The notes: generated by a model not told the origin, from the letters alone. Counted from the first letter of the stretch, positions 53,487 to 63,712 are shown. The stretch: 64,000 nt of DNA from Alistipes putredinis DSM 17216 (GCF_000154465.1 NZ_DS499577.1:866013-930012), one strand, 5' to 3'. Translations and numbers: made by a program.

Positions 53487-55859
53487 TTAATCCCACCAGA
53501 AATACCATATTCTGGATTGACGCAACGTGTCGGCAAGACTGCCTATGCCGTCACAGCTCTGGTCCATATCCGGACAGAAAGCATATTGCTGTATTGCGGC
53601 TTCCATTGCTCTGTCTTCCGGAACGGGAGCTGGAAGTTCATACTCCAGCTGGTCGCTGGTAAAGGTTCCCGGAACAGCACCGTATTCCTCGTACCAATAC
53701 TTTGAGATGGCCATCAGTTCGGGGTTTGCAGGACAGTCGTTCCAGTTGCCGAATGGCAGGTACGCGAATATTTTCCACGGCTCCGTGACCGGAATACGGG
53801 CAAGGATCAGCGGATGCGTCATGTTCGTATCGGTATTCCAGTAGCTCGAATAACGGTTGTTGTCGAATCCGCCTTCAGGCTCTTCATCAATATCATCGTT
53901 GTCCTGCCCGGTCAGCTTGTCAAGGATGGATTTCCCGTCCATGACAGGAGCCTCAAGCAGCCTTCTGCGGAATTCATTGACTTTTTCCCGGTTGAATGTG
54001 TAATCATCCGAGCTTTCGCTGTCAGGATCCGAGTTCCCGATTATGTTTTCCCACAAACCTTCATCGACATTGACCAGAACGGGGATGAAGCCTTCCCGTA
54101 CGCCGAGCCGTTGGGCATAGGTATAGGCTGACATGATAGGGTCATCGTCACTCATGGATGGGAAATAGGTGCATTCACAATCAAGATAATCCATGAAGGC
54201 ACGGGCCAGTTCGTCTGGCTCAACGGTATCTTTGTCTATATGCAGCCCCTGCCAGTTGGCGAAGCGTCTGTCTATGCGTTGTGACATTGCCTGGTAATAA
54301 TCCTCGTCATACGGGACAAACAGGTATGCTTCCTCTTTGAACTCATCGGAATGATACCTTTCCGGACCGAAATAATCCAGGGCGTGGTTGTCAATGTCTC
54401 CGGGATAAAATGGAGTTTCGTTGGCGCCATAGTAACTGCCATAATAGTAGTCGGCAAATGCACGGCCCTGTTTATTGAACAGGAATCTTGTAAGCTGCCC
54501 GTTCAGGTTGTCCTTTATGAACACCCTCAGGTCATCATCGGCCGAGCCGCTTTTGATCCGGGCCACAAGGTCTCCGAACTGTTCAAGAAAATCATCCCTC
54601 ATAAGGTCATTTACCATGCACCAGCGTAGATATATTGCCAGATGATTGTAGGCCGTAATTGTATCTAACGGCAGATCCTTCTCTTTGAACTTCTCCAGAT
54701 GGCCTTCCGCATCGTCCATCACTTCATCCGTGTCATCCGGGAAATCGGGACCGCCATCGGCATCGTCTTCGCTGCCGTATGAGATTTTCAGAGTCACTTT
54801 GTCCGGAAGGGCAACACCCTGTCCACGTGTTATCCTATGTTTATCGACAGCAGAGAAGCCTATGGTTTCTCCGTCGTTGAGAACTGCATCGTATTCCAGA
54901 ACATATCCTGCCATGCTGGCCAGGAAGTCTCTCACCTTTGACGGGTCGGCATCCACGTCAAGGACCTCCATTTCGTCCTTGCCGAAACACTCCATTCCAT
55001 AGGTGTAGCCGCTGATTCCCTTTTCGGTACGGTAAAGCCCGAACCATATCCAGTTGTATATAGGCAGCGAATCCTCCTTCATCATTCCGGAAAAGCCTTC
55101 ATAGAAACGGGGCTGGAAAACGACACCGCTGGTATAGATACCGGTTATGTTCTTCTGGTGGCAGCAGACAGACAACAGCTTCACATACAGTTTGCCTCTT
55201 TCGATCAGGGACTCCTCTTTGCCGATAACGGCAACCATGATGTGTGCCTTATGCTCTTTGGCTGTTTTTTCGGCCTCCGGCCACATGTAATTGTTCTTCG
55301 CGCATTCTTCGGCTTCGCCATTAGGTACGGGGGCAGGCATCAGGCTTACCGCCGCCATCATGTCACCCACGTCAAAGACCAGTGACTCGGGATTCCGTTC
55401 CTCGTCAGATTTCTCTTCAGCGGTGATGTCCCACTGTTCTTTCAAATCTCTGATGTATTTTTCCTTGTCCCAGCTGTTGTCGGAGAGCAGGGCGAATCCC
55501 ACGAATGTGCCGGTCTTTTTCTCACGTTCCTCGGCCTGCTTTGCCTGTTCCATCCAGTAGGAACGCACCATCTCGACAAGGGCCGTAGCATCCTTGACAG
55601 CCGTCTTTTCGTCATAAGGTTCCATCTCACTGAAGGTATGGCCGCAGTCAGACAAGCTGTCTCCTTCGTATCCACCATTCACACCCAGCAGCCATTCACT
55701 GTCCTTGGTATCCTTGTATTTGAAGATGTAGTAGGTCATATCGTGCAGTACGAACGTGCCTGTACACTCTATCTCTGCCGGCTCGTGTCCCAGTTCCTGC
55801 GGGTGCGAGAGCCAGGCCGTCATTGCAGCCAGAGCCGCTTCATATTGTGTTGGTCTCAT
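53487..55859 (-). CDS. Fusion immunity-type protein: DUF4261 + AYNHLAIYLRWC module + DUF4253
   Basis: A 790-residue protein. Residues ~1-110 are a small alpha/beta region (DMTYYIFKYKDTKDSEWLLG). About 119-360 is DUF4261 (AVSLMPAPVPNGEAEE, GIYTSGVVFQPRFYEGF, GYTYGMECFGKDEMEVL). About 402-535 is a module beginning AYNHLAIYLRWCMVNDLM, also present in the giant neighbour. About 575-790 is DUF4253 with the diagnostic end (FGNWNDCPANPEL, QQYAFCPDMDQ, WYFWWD). Both DUFs are seen in immunity proteins of polymorphic toxin systems, so this looks like a poly-immunity protein. It starts 25 bp after the giant gene. Confidence 0.82.
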   Translation of the reverse strand: MRPTQYEAALAAMTAWLSHPQELGHEPAEIECTGTFVLHDMTYYIFKYKDTKDSEWLLGVNGGYEGDSLSDCGHTFSEMEPYDEKTAVKDATALVEMVRSYWMEQAKQAEEREKKTGTFVGFALLSDNSWDKEKYIRDLKEQWDITAEEKSDEERNPESLVFDVGDMMAAVSLMPAPVPNGEAEECAKNNYMWPEAEKTAKEHKAHIMVAVIGKEESLIERGKLYVKLLSVCCHQKNITGIYTSGVVFQPRFYEGFSGMMKEDSLPIYNWIWFGLYRTEKGISGYTYGMECFGKDEMEVLDVDADPSKVRDFLASMAGYVLEYDAVLNDGETIGFSAVDKHRITRGQGVALPDKVTLKISYGSEDDADGGPDFPDDTDEVMDDAEGHLEKFKEKDLPLDTITAYNHLAIYLRWCMVNDLMRDDFLEQFGDLVARIKSGSADDDLRVFIKDNLNGQLTRFLFNKQGRAFADYYYGSYYGANETPFYPGDIDNHALDYFGPERYHSDEFKEEAYLFVPYDEDYYQAMSQRIDRRFANWQGLHIDKDTVEPDELARAFMDYLDCECTYFPSMSDDDPIMSAYTYAQRLGVREGFIPVLVNVDEGLWENIIGNSDPDSESSDDYTFNREKVNEFRRRLLEAPVMDGKSILDKLTGQDNDDIDEEPEGGFDNNRYSSYWNTDTNMTHPLILARIPVTEPWKIFAYLPFGNWNDCPANPELMAISKYWYEEYGAVPGTFTSDQLEYELPAPVPEDRAMEAAIQQYAFCPDMDQSCDGIGSLADTLRQSRIWYFWWD

Positions 55860-55884
55860 ATCTTGAATGTTTTTAATTTATACT

Positions 55885-58800
55885 TCACTCTTCATCCACA
55901 TATAACTTGCCGTCTTCCTTGCGAACCAGTCTGGTGTCATATGGAAAATCCAAATATTGCATAACGTCCGGAGAATAGTTGCAGATGGTATTCAAATCAC
56001 AATATTCATATCGACATTCGTCATTATCTTCATCCCCATCAGCAAGGAAAAGCCAACCGCTGTCCCAACCCATGTCCTCAGCAAAGGGCTTTTGACGAAT
56101 GCAAGTTGCTATTTCACATCCAACTACTAAAACACGGCTGCTTACAGTACATTCAATGGCTTTACTCCAATCTTTCAGCAGTAATTTGATGTTGTCCTGC
56201 GGTATATGTAAGAATTGCGGATCCGTCTGTGGTTCATCCTCCCACTCTTTGAAACGGCTGTCAATGAGAGCTGCCATATCATGATAATATTTTTCTGTCC
56301 AAGGCAGCAACAGATAAGCAGCATCTGTCTCATCCTCACTATTCCATATCCTGCCTTTGAAATAGTCCATGGCATATGCTTGTATATCTTTAATATAGGC
56401 ATAAGGTGTACTACGGTTTTCCCAATTATACCATTTGGTAAACATCGTTCCCACTCTGTTTAGCAAGATAGTAGAAAGTCCGCCATGCAGATCCTCATTA
56501 TCTCTAATAAATTCTCTTAAATCAATACTGTCTTCTGCTTTGACCCTATCAACCAGGTCTCCATGTCTAAACAGGAAAGGTTGGCTCATAAGATTGTGTT
56601 CTATACACCATCGTAAATAAATCGCCATGTGGTTGTAAGGAGCCAATTCATCTGCTGACAAATGCAACTCTTCTATCTTTTCTTCATGTTTCTTCGCATC
56701 GTCAATATAAGATATGTCATAACCTATTTTCTCTGCATCTGTAACAACATTTAGTCTCAACGGATTAATTGTTTCCAGCGCATCATCAGGACATATTTCA
56801 AAGAATTCATCTATATCCTTATCTTGGATAAATTGTAACTCTTCCCTATATAAAGGGATAACCTGATAAAACTCAACACTTCCTGCTCCTTGTGTTTTAC
56901 ATGTACTTGACTTATCTCCAAATATACTTGGAGACAGGAGAACAATAGCACAGAGCTTGGTGCCTTCTGAGAATGTATTATCACCTCCAAGTTCCATTGT
57001 CTTTCCCCAGCTGATACAGGTCCTATGACGTATGCATTGTCTTGCCAACGACGTAATAAGTCGTATAGGCCAACACCATTTCTCTTCTGTCCAATCAGAC
57101 AATCCGAGTTTCCAGTCAGGTGGTAAATTGATAAGCAATTCTTGATGACAGGTATTGCCGTCTATATCGTCCGATTCAAGGACTTCATGATTACTCATGT
57201 TGACTGTTATCAATGTATAATAGTTATGCTCTTTCCTCGGGGCAATAACAGCTATGTCCAATGGATATTCTGAACACGAGTCATCATGCAAGAAATTGTT
57301 AATCTTACCAAAATACTTTTCAATATGTGCTATCACTTCCTGTCGTGCAACAGAGCTTATTGAAATTTCACTGGATTGTATTGGGTTAGTTTCAATATCT
57401 ATTTGATTCAGTACATTAAGACGGTGCGGATTTACAAGGAGAATATTGTCATTCATCTTGTCAAGAAGTTTTTGCGTTCCATTTTTGAGCTTAAACTCCA
57501 GTTCATCTCCATATAAAGGTATTATCTGATAAAAATTGACTTCCTCTCCATCAGGTAGTGTACAAGTATTTCCACCTATATTTCCACATGGGGGATTTAT
57601 CAGAATGGAAGCACAAAGCTCTGTCGTATATGAAAGAGGTCCATCATAACTGACTGTATGACCCCAACCAAGCCAAGTATTGTTTTCTCCCGGGAAGCGA
57701 GCAAGTTCTTTCAACAACCGTATAGGCCAATACCATTTTTCGTCTTTCAAATGTTCTTTATCCAATTTCCAATACTCTGGCAGACAGATGACAAGTTCTG
57801 CCCGTTCCAGCTGATCTTCTTTCAATTGGTTAGGCACATTCATCAAGTGTGCCCCCATTCCCATTGTCACAAGTGTGTACCAGTTACACTCTTCAGATGG
57901 AGGAATCAAACAAATATCCACATGAATGTCCGGTGATACTTTTTCGTGAAAAACGAATTCAAAATTACCATAATAGTGCTCGATATGCTTTTCTATAATA
58001 TCTATTTCATCTTCTGAGTACATTTCTGGAGCAATAGACTTATTGTCGCCATTATCATCATCACAACAACTTTCACACTTTATTTTTCGTTTTTCCAGTT
58101 CTTCATTACACTCATTTATTACAGCAACTGCACTGCTGTCCTCCGGATCAAGTTCCGCCCAGCGTTTGGCATATTCTATCGCCTTTTCTTCCTGTTCTAC
58201 AAGATATTGGTATGCGTATGCCATGCGCTTGTTCCATCCTGCCTGACTTTCTCCGGCTTCACGGATCGATTCCAGCAGTTCAAGTGCTTTATTCAACGCC
58301 CTTTCCTTTTCGTCATCTTCCGGTTCTTCGCCATTATCTCCCAGAATCGCATAATTCTCATATGCCCGCACCAGCAACATGACCATGTCGTAGTCCTGTT
58401 CAGCTTCGGGAATGTCCTCAAGTGCTTTGATACACTTGGAAAACTTTTCCATGTCATTCCATTTCTCTATCTGGGCAAGAAACTCTTCTTTATTTTCCTT
58501 GGTGTATGGTATAGCCTCGCTGGCCGCTTCTGTCAGTTGGTGTATCCGTCCATTACGGATGAAGTCTGAAATGTAGAAAGAGTATTCGGGGTATTCATCG
58601 AGCAGAGGTATAACCTTCTTGACAAAAGCCCTGAGGTCATAGACAAACAGGTCGATATAGCTGTATTCCGTTCCGGTTGCACCCCCTGTTATCACACCGA
58701 GATTGCCCGGTTCAAGAATCTCTTCCGTTATCCTGTCTTCAAGATCATGACGGAAGTTCAGTATATTATCTTCGCCAACACCATTCTGGAAAACCATATA

Positions 58801-61206
58801 AAGAGCCTGAACGCCGAAACCGTCGGCATGGTCAAATATCTCGGTTGAACCATGATAATAGTCAGCTACGATGGAGCTCAGACAGGTAGATCCTACTATC
58901 ACATCGAAGCGCAGTTCATCACTTTCCTTCGGGGTCAGTTGATATCCCGTATAAACGTCCTTCGGATTCTCGAAGAATTCATGGCCGTGGGATTTCACGG
59001 TTTCCTCTATGTGCTGTCTCAACCCGGACAAGGCAATCATACCTTCCTCAATTCCTGACGCCCTTTCTATACCATTGACATATTTGAACGAGACGCCTTC
59101 TCCCAGTACAAGTTCCAGAATGACATGAAAGTTTCCGTCACTATTTTCTTCCGGTAAGGCACAAAGATTTTTGTCGTAATACCTGATGTTGAAGTTTTCT
59201 CTTTTTTCGTCATAGGATGCTTTTACCATGATCTTGCCCATATCGACATCGGTATCGTGTACACGGTATGCGAAAGACCCGACCTTGCCCGGGTTGAAGG
59301 GGAAGAACTTCCATTTGCCTTTCAGACACTCCGGCATACAGGATATGATGTAAGGATAGATGATGAAGAGATCCGGCCATCCTTCTACCGAGAACGTGAA
59401 CTCATGGTCACCTCCAATATTGAAGTGCATGTCTTCCGATATCAGATTGGTTCCTTTACTGATAAACTCTATGAAGGCATCAGCTTCCTCCATGGAGTTC
59501 GGACACATCATGCCTGACAACTTTTCTTCGTTTTCAACAAACCAGTTCCAGAATTCTTTCACTCGCCTGGTTAACGGCATGGCCATATTGCACTGACGGA
59601 TGAAACTCAAGGCGTCTCCATTTTCCGGTTCAAGCTCCCTTGCCTTGCTGAAATAACTCAGGGCCTCCCGGTAATTGCACAGAAAATACTGGGCATATCC
59701 CATTCTGAAATTCCACCGCTCATCTTCTGCGCCTTCCTCCCTGACGGATTCGAGCAGTTCTGCGGCTTTGGCATATTCCTCAATATTGTTGTACGCCCTT
59801 GCAAGAAAGCCGGTCGTCTCAAAATCCCGTTCGGCTTCCGGAATCTGTTCCAGTGCATCGATGATTTCCTGATGCTTTTCGGCCTTGTGCCATTCGTCTA
59901 TCTGCTCCATCAATTCGTCATTCATGTTCTCTCCGGTATATATGATTTGCTTTTTTTCTGGTTCTATAGGCTGGTCTGCAACCAAAGTCGGGAGGAATTC
60001 ACTTGAAAGTTTTTTCAGGTCCTCTAACCGGGAGGCACACAACGTGAAGAGGGTGTACTGGTTGGGACACAGTGCATGACAGCTGTAAACGGGATAAGGT
60101 TCTTCATCCTCTGAATCTTGGTCGATACCCATGTCATAGAGGCGGTATTTTCCGCCGTCAAATTCCCTTTCTTCAATCATTTCCTCTTCCACATCAAGGA
60201 AATCCGGCTCACCATCGGTAGAGTATCCGGTGCATCTAACCGTGTGCCAGTTGTCTGCAGCCGCATCATAATAGACGAGGGTGCCTTCATCCGTATCTTC
60301 GAGATAGCTGCCCGGTAGGCTGAACCTGATCTTCCCGACCTTATGGTTGACAATTCCGCGCCGGTAGCCGATGGCAAATTCCGTTTCGTAGGGCGGTATC
60401 CCGTCAGTCGGGACAGGAACACAACCATGGAGTCTGCAAAGTTCCTCGTATTCCTTTTTGGGGAAAGGAAGAGACGGGTCAAGTGATGCTGTCGTTTCCA
60501 GCTCGCTTATGATGTACCCGTTGATACGGGCATCTTCTTCACTTCTTTCTGACGGCATGAAATAGCAGTCCTCCCACATGGCATTCAGGGCCATGCCTCT
60601 ATGAAAACGTGCATCACGTTCCGAATTGTTCCAGATGAAGAAATCATCGGCAAAAGATTCGATTCCTTCTTCCCGGATACGCCTAACGACCTCTGAAAGA
60701 CGGAAAGAACCCAAAGGTGAAATGACAATGCCGTTGTCTGATTGAGGGTAATATTTATTGATATCCCAACAGAATAACAAAGACGTGCTGCCTTTGTTAT
60801 TCTGCTCCTGGATGATTTCAAACAGTTTGGCCAGCCACTTGTGAAAATGTTTCTTCTTCATGGCCTCAAAGTCCCTTTCCGTGTAATAGTCCGTCTCGTC
60901 TTCAACCTCAAACCGGGTACGGGTCGCCTGTTGAAGTCTGTCGATGAACTCTATTGCTGCCTTGTGGAAGCCGGGACCAAGCATGTTGGTCTGGCAGTCT
61001 CCGTTTACGGAAATGACGTTGTCTGTATTTCCTTCTCCCTCATGTTGATAATTTAGGAACAAGTCGCCCAGCCTGCAAAAACTTACCGTCGAAGATGATT
61101 CATCGTGCTCTGCATTATAACCGGACTCAACAGCCTGACTTTCTACAGTCTGTTGAAACTTTTCAATATCCTTGATTTTAGTGTGAATGGTGAATCCAAG
61201 TCCCAT
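55885..61206 (-). CDS. Giant poly-immunity-like protein with TPRs, two SUFU domains and a DUF2185/Imm33-like end
   Basis: A 1773-residue soluble protein, the first gene of the cluster. Residues ~1-420 are unassigned. TPR units (~430-545: RAYNNIEEYAKAAELLESVR) precede a ~370-residue unassigned region, then a second TPR set (~940-1040: RALNKALELLESIREAG). SUFU-like domains lie at ~1064-1255 (HYYGNFEFVFHEKVSPDIHV, EKWYWPIRLLKELARFP) and ~1289-1479 (EKYFGKINNFLHDD, EKWCWPIRLITSLA). A copy of the YNHMAIYLRWC module (~1522-1655) and a terminal DUF2185/Imm33-like domain (AEDMGWDSGWLFLADGDED, LNTICNYSPDVM) follow. Linked immunity domains suggest protection against several toxins. Confidence 0.82.
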   Translation of the reverse strand: MGLGFTIHTKIKDIEKFQQTVESQAVESGYNAEHDESSSTVSFCRLGDLFLNYQHEGEGNTDNVISVNGDCQTNMLGPGFHKAAIEFIDRLQQATRTRFEVEDETDYYTERDFEAMKKKHFHKWLAKLFEIIQEQNNKGSTSLLFCWDINKYYPQSDNGIVISPLGSFRLSEVVRRIREEGIESFADDFFIWNNSERDARFHRGMALNAMWEDCYFMPSERSEEDARINGYIISELETTASLDPSLPFPKKEYEELCRLHGCVPVPTDGIPPYETEFAIGYRRGIVNHKVGKIRFSLPGSYLEDTDEGTLVYYDAAADNWHTVRCTGYSTDGEPDFLDVEEEMIEEREFDGGKYRLYDMGIDQDSEDEEPYPVYSCHALCPNQYTLFTLCASRLEDLKKLSSEFLPTLVADQPIEPEKKQIIYTGENMNDELMEQIDEWHKAEKHQEIIDALEQIPEAERDFETTGFLARAYNNIEEYAKAAELLESVREEGAEDERWNFRMGYAQYFLCNYREALSYFSKARELEPENGDALSFIRQCNMAMPLTRRVKEFWNWFVENEEKLSGMMCPNSMEEADAFIEFISKGTNLISEDMHFNIGGDHEFTFSVEGWPDLFIIYPYIISCMPECLKGKWKFFPFNPGKVGSFAYRVHDTDVDMGKIMVKASYDEKRENFNIRYYDKNLCALPEENSDGNFHVILELVLGEGVSFKYVNGIERASGIEEGMIALSGLRQHIEETVKSHGHEFFENPKDVYTGYQLTPKESDELRFDVIVGSTCLSSIVADYYHGSTEIFDHADGFGVQALYMVFQNGVGEDNILNFRHDLEDRITEEILEPGNLGVITGGATGTEYSYIDLFVYDLRAFVKKVIPLLDEYPEYSFYISDFIRNGRIHQLTEAASEAIPYTKENKEEFLAQIEKWNDMEKFSKCIKALEDIPEAEQDYDMVMLLVRAYENYAILGDNGEEPEDDEKERALNKALELLESIREAGESQAGWNKRMAYAYQYLVEQEEKAIEYAKRWAELDPEDSSAVAVINECNEELEKRKIKCESCCDDDNGDNKSIAPEMYSEDEIDIIEKHIEHYYGNFEFVFHEKVSPDIHVDICLIPPSEECNWYTLVTMGMGAHLMNVPNQLKEDQLERAELVICLPEYWKLDKEHLKDEKWYWPIRLLKELARFPGENNTWLGWGHTVSYDGPLSYTTELCASILINPPCGNIGGNTCTLPDGEEVNFYQIIPLYGDELEFKLKNGTQKLLDKMNDNILLVNPHRLNVLNQIDIETNPIQSSEISISSVARQEVIAHIEKYFGKINNFLHDDSCSEYPLDIAVIAPRKEHNYYTLITVNMSNHEVLESDDIDGNTCHQELLINLPPDWKLGLSDWTEEKWCWPIRLITSLARQCIRHRTCISWGKTMELGGDNTFSEGTKLCAIVLLSPSIFGDKSSTCKTQGAGSVEFYQVIPLYREELQFIQDKDIDEFFEICPDDALETINPLRLNVVTDAEKIGYDISYIDDAKKHEEKIEELHLSADELAPYNHMAIYLRWCIEHNLMSQPFLFRHGDLVDRVKAEDSIDLREFIRDNEDLHGGLSTILLNRVGTMFTKWYNWENRSTPYAYIKDIQAYAMDYFKGRIWNSEDETDAAYLLLPWTEKYYHDMAALIDSRFKEWEDEPQTDPQFLHIPQDNIKLLLKDWSKAIECTVSSRVLVVGCEIATCIRQKPFAEDMGWDSGWLFLADGDEDNDECRYEYCDLNTICNYSPDVMQYLDFPYDTRLVRKEDGKLYVDEE

Positions 61207-61476
61207 AATTTCATTATTTTGTTTATAAATGCAAGATACCGATTTTATTCCAACTGGTCACATTTAATTTGTTAATAATAACAGAAATTTGGCACTATTG
61301 TAATACAATACGCCTTCCACATGGAAATCCATGCTTTTAATCATAGTTTAGCAACATTTTGTCAGTTCACTACATTGGGGTACAAGTTCTTCCGTAACAC
61401 AAAAAATCCCCCTCCCATGAAAATCATGAGGAATTTAAGCGCATTTGCAGCTTTGTGTCAGAGGATAGCAATGAAT

Positions 61477-62070
61477 TCACTCATTCTTGTCATTCTGGCC
61501 CAGAAAGGCAAACTGAAGTCTCAGGATTTCATCCATCGGAACGACTTTTCGGACTCTGCTCTCCAGACTTTCCGCCTCAGCCCAAAGGAAAGGATAAAAA
61601 GCTACGCCCTCACTGCTCTTCAGTTTCGAAGCATCGTTCTGCCAGCCGTCCCATCTGTAATCGGTATAGAACTTATCCGTATCGCCATGCAGACACCAAT
61701 AGACGAATTGTCCAAATTTTATCTCCATATCTTCCATCTCCAGACAGTCGGGGGCAAAATAGCCGATATTGCCGTCGTCAAGACAGATGAACAATCCTCC
61801 CAGTATGTCTTCGCCGATCACTATCTCGTTGAACGGGAACAGACTGTTTCTAGTGACAAAGTTTAGTTCTCCCGAACCGTACAGCCTTATCCAGTTGTCA
61901 ATGACTATACCACCTGTGTTTTCAAGGATTGCAGCCATCAGGCTACCGCTCTTGATCCGGTACTTCTCTTTCATTGCCTGCCTTGCTGCTTCATCCAGAG
62001 GCAGCACATTTATCGTTTTTGACGAACTTTTTATTTCATCAAGTATTCTCTGAAACATTTCATCGTTCAT
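61477..62070 (-). CDS. DUF2625 family protein
   Basis: A 197-residue protein with the DUF2625 pattern: GGIVIDNWIRLYGSG, IGEDILGGLFICLDDGN, IGYFAPDCLEMEDMEIKFGQ, FYTDYRWDGWQN and the closing VPMDEILRLQFAF. The start is the ATG at 62070 (MNDEMFQRILDEI); the upstream open frame is the leader. DUF2625 also occurs in toxin-immunity clusters, which fits the neighbourhood. A 270-bp AT-rich gap separates it from the giant gene. Confidence 0.82.
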   Translation of the reverse strand: MNDEMFQRILDEIKSSSKTINVLPLDEAARQAMKEKYRIKSGSLMAAILENTGGIVIDNWIRLYGSGELNFVTRNSLFPFNEIVIGEDILGGLFICLDDGNIGYFAPDCLEMEDMEIKFGQFVYWCLHGDTDKFYTDYRWDGWQNDASKLKSSEGVAFYPFLWAEAESLESRVRKVVPMDEILRLQFAFLGQNDKNE

Positions 62071-62205
62071 AGTCTTTATTTTTTTTCTGCTTAAAATTCT
62101 ACTTTTCATCATACTCATTCAAAATAAATTGCACATTTATCTTGAACGTTATACCCATAGCATTTGCCGGAGGCCGTTATTACTTTTTTCATGTTTCTGT
62201 AAATC

Positions 62206-63033
62206 TTAAAACTCCATATCCTCCGTCCATTCCAAAGAGTCCACCGGACAAAGCTCTACTTTCTTCATTTCGTACCAAACGGTCAGCAATATCCTAATGC
62301 TGTCAGGCGTATATCCCTTAACCCATGTACATTCTACAAATTTTCGTCTGCCGTCTCTGATTTCCTCGAATGTGGCATGGCTCAGCAACCCTACACGGAA
62401 CTCTCCAGCCATGTCCTCCTTTCTTACTTGCATGGCATAGACTGGTTTCCCGTAGCGTGTCGTGCGCCCGTCTTGGTCGATCAGACGCTGCAAGACTTCA
62501 TTGGGCGTTTCCTGACGGGCTACTATGGCAAAACGTAGTGAAAGGTAATCCCCCCACCTTTGCGGTACTTCAGTCCGCTCATTCTCCGGCGGCATTGTCT
62601 TGTCCGAAAAAGTGGGAAACACAATATTCGCCGCCACCACCATAGCCACGATAACTGCCCAATAGACTGCTATTGCTCGTTTCCAGTAACGGGGACGTTC
62701 ACGGAGTTCCTGCCGGACTTCCTTGCATATCTTCTTGTCGTCAAAAAATCCCAGAGGGATGGCTGACAGCAGCACCGCCAGACTCGCCAGACCGTAGAAA
62801 ACAACCTTTTGTGGCACGTTTACCAGATGTACATACCCGTCTTGTCCCCTTGCCGCCAGAAATGTGCCGGCCAACAGGACGAATTCCGGGAGGATGCTCA
62901 GGAAGTATATTCCGGCAGCAAATGCCTTTCGCTTCCTTTTATTGTTCCATTCCGTGAAATGCGCGTAGGAAATTTTATGCAGCATCACCAACAGGCGGAA
63001 AAAACGGCTGAATATGTTTCTTCTATTTGTCAT
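62206..63033 (-). CDS. Membrane protein of unknown function
   Basis: A 275-residue protein with three predicted transmembrane helices (about residues 37-60 AAGIYFLSILPEFVLLAG, 77-97 VFYGLASLAVLLSAIPLGF, 118-138 AIAVYWAVIVAMVVAANIVF) and a soluble C-terminal half (DYLSLRFAIVARQETPNEVL, then KFVECTWVKGYTPDSIRILL). No family recognised. Its ATG overlaps the stop of the next gene upstream by 4 bp, so the pair is co-translated. Confidence 0.75.
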   Translation of the reverse strand: MTNRRNIFSRFFRLLVMLHKISYAHFTEWNNKRKRKAFAAGIYFLSILPEFVLLAGTFLAARGQDGYVHLVNVPQKVVFYGLASLAVLLSAIPLGFFDDKKICKEVRQELRERPRYWKRAIAVYWAVIVAMVVAANIVFPTFSDKTMPPENERTEVPQRWGDYLSLRFAIVARQETPNEVLQRLIDQDGRTTRYGKPVYAMQVRKEDMAGEFRVGLLSHATFEEIRDGRRKFVECTWVKGYTPDSIRILLTVWYEMKKVELCPVDSLEWTEDMEF

Positions 63034-63482
63034 TTGAGTATTTCAGTTATCCATTTCAGAGCAGTTCCTAATAAAACCATTGCGGGAATAAGAAGCAAAT
63101 AGAGAGGGAAAAAGAACAGGTTGCGCCGGAAGGGACTGAACTTGCGTCCCGCATAATGCTGCATGACCGCTTTCCGCCGGGAAGGCGGGTATATTTTGCC
63201 GAACAGACGGTCTGTCATGAAGACAGAAACGGAGGACACGATTAGAAGAACGGCTCCAAACACCTCGAATGCCAAGTCATCCAGAAAATGACCGCCTATG
63301 GTCAGAACCGGCATGAATATAAAAAACGTGATACAGGCCCACAGCATATCACTCCCACGGGGTTGTTTGAAACTGACCTTGTGATAATGCTCCCATGTTA
63401 TTTCTCCCAACCAAAACAGATAGTCGAAGAAATAATAATGTCGTTCTTGCTCTTTATATTCCTGTTTCTTCATTCTAAACAT
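63030..63482 (-). CDS. Small membrane protein coupled to the downstream membrane gene
   Basis: A 150-residue protein with an N-terminal soluble aromatic segment (ERHYYFFDYLFWLGEITWEH) and about three hydrophobic helices (LWACITFFIFMPVLTIGG, FGAVLLIVSSVSVFM, LFFFPLYLLLIPAMVLLG). The start is either the ATG at 63482 or the second Met three codons on. Its stop overlaps the next start (ATGA), so both proteins probably form one membrane complex. Function unknown. Confidence 0.72.
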   Translation of the reverse strand: MFRMKKQEYKEQERHYYFFDYLFWLGEITWEHYHKVSFKQPRGSDMLWACITFFIFMPVLTIGGHFLDDLAFEVFGAVLLIVSSVSVFMTDRLFGKIYPPSRRKAVMQHYAGRKFSPFRRNLFFFPLYLLLIPAMVLLGTALKWITEILK

Positions 63483-63614
63483 AATGTTCGGCAGCCAATC
63501 GCTGTTTATGGCAATCTTTTCATTTCGCTCAATTACAAATATATATCATAAGGAAGAAACTTCAGAACATTCGGTCTTCCTTTTTTCTATGGTATGCTCA
63601 AAAGCATTTTTTGG

Positions 63615-63690
63615 GGATGCTTGTTTGGACGTTCTCCCTAAGGTCGATGGAGCTGTCTCGCCCGAAAGTTTCCCGGCGTTTAACCGTTAG
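63615..63690 (+). repeat. Short copy of the GC-rich structured repeat
   Basis: TTGTTTGGACGTTCTCCC, then CTCGCCCGAAAG and CCCGGCGTTTAACCG match the beginning and end of the copy at 42150-42350 with the middle missing. It sits in the gap between two membrane-protein genes. Confidence 0.55.
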
Positions 63691-63712
63691 TTAGGGACAA
63701 TAAAGCAAACCC

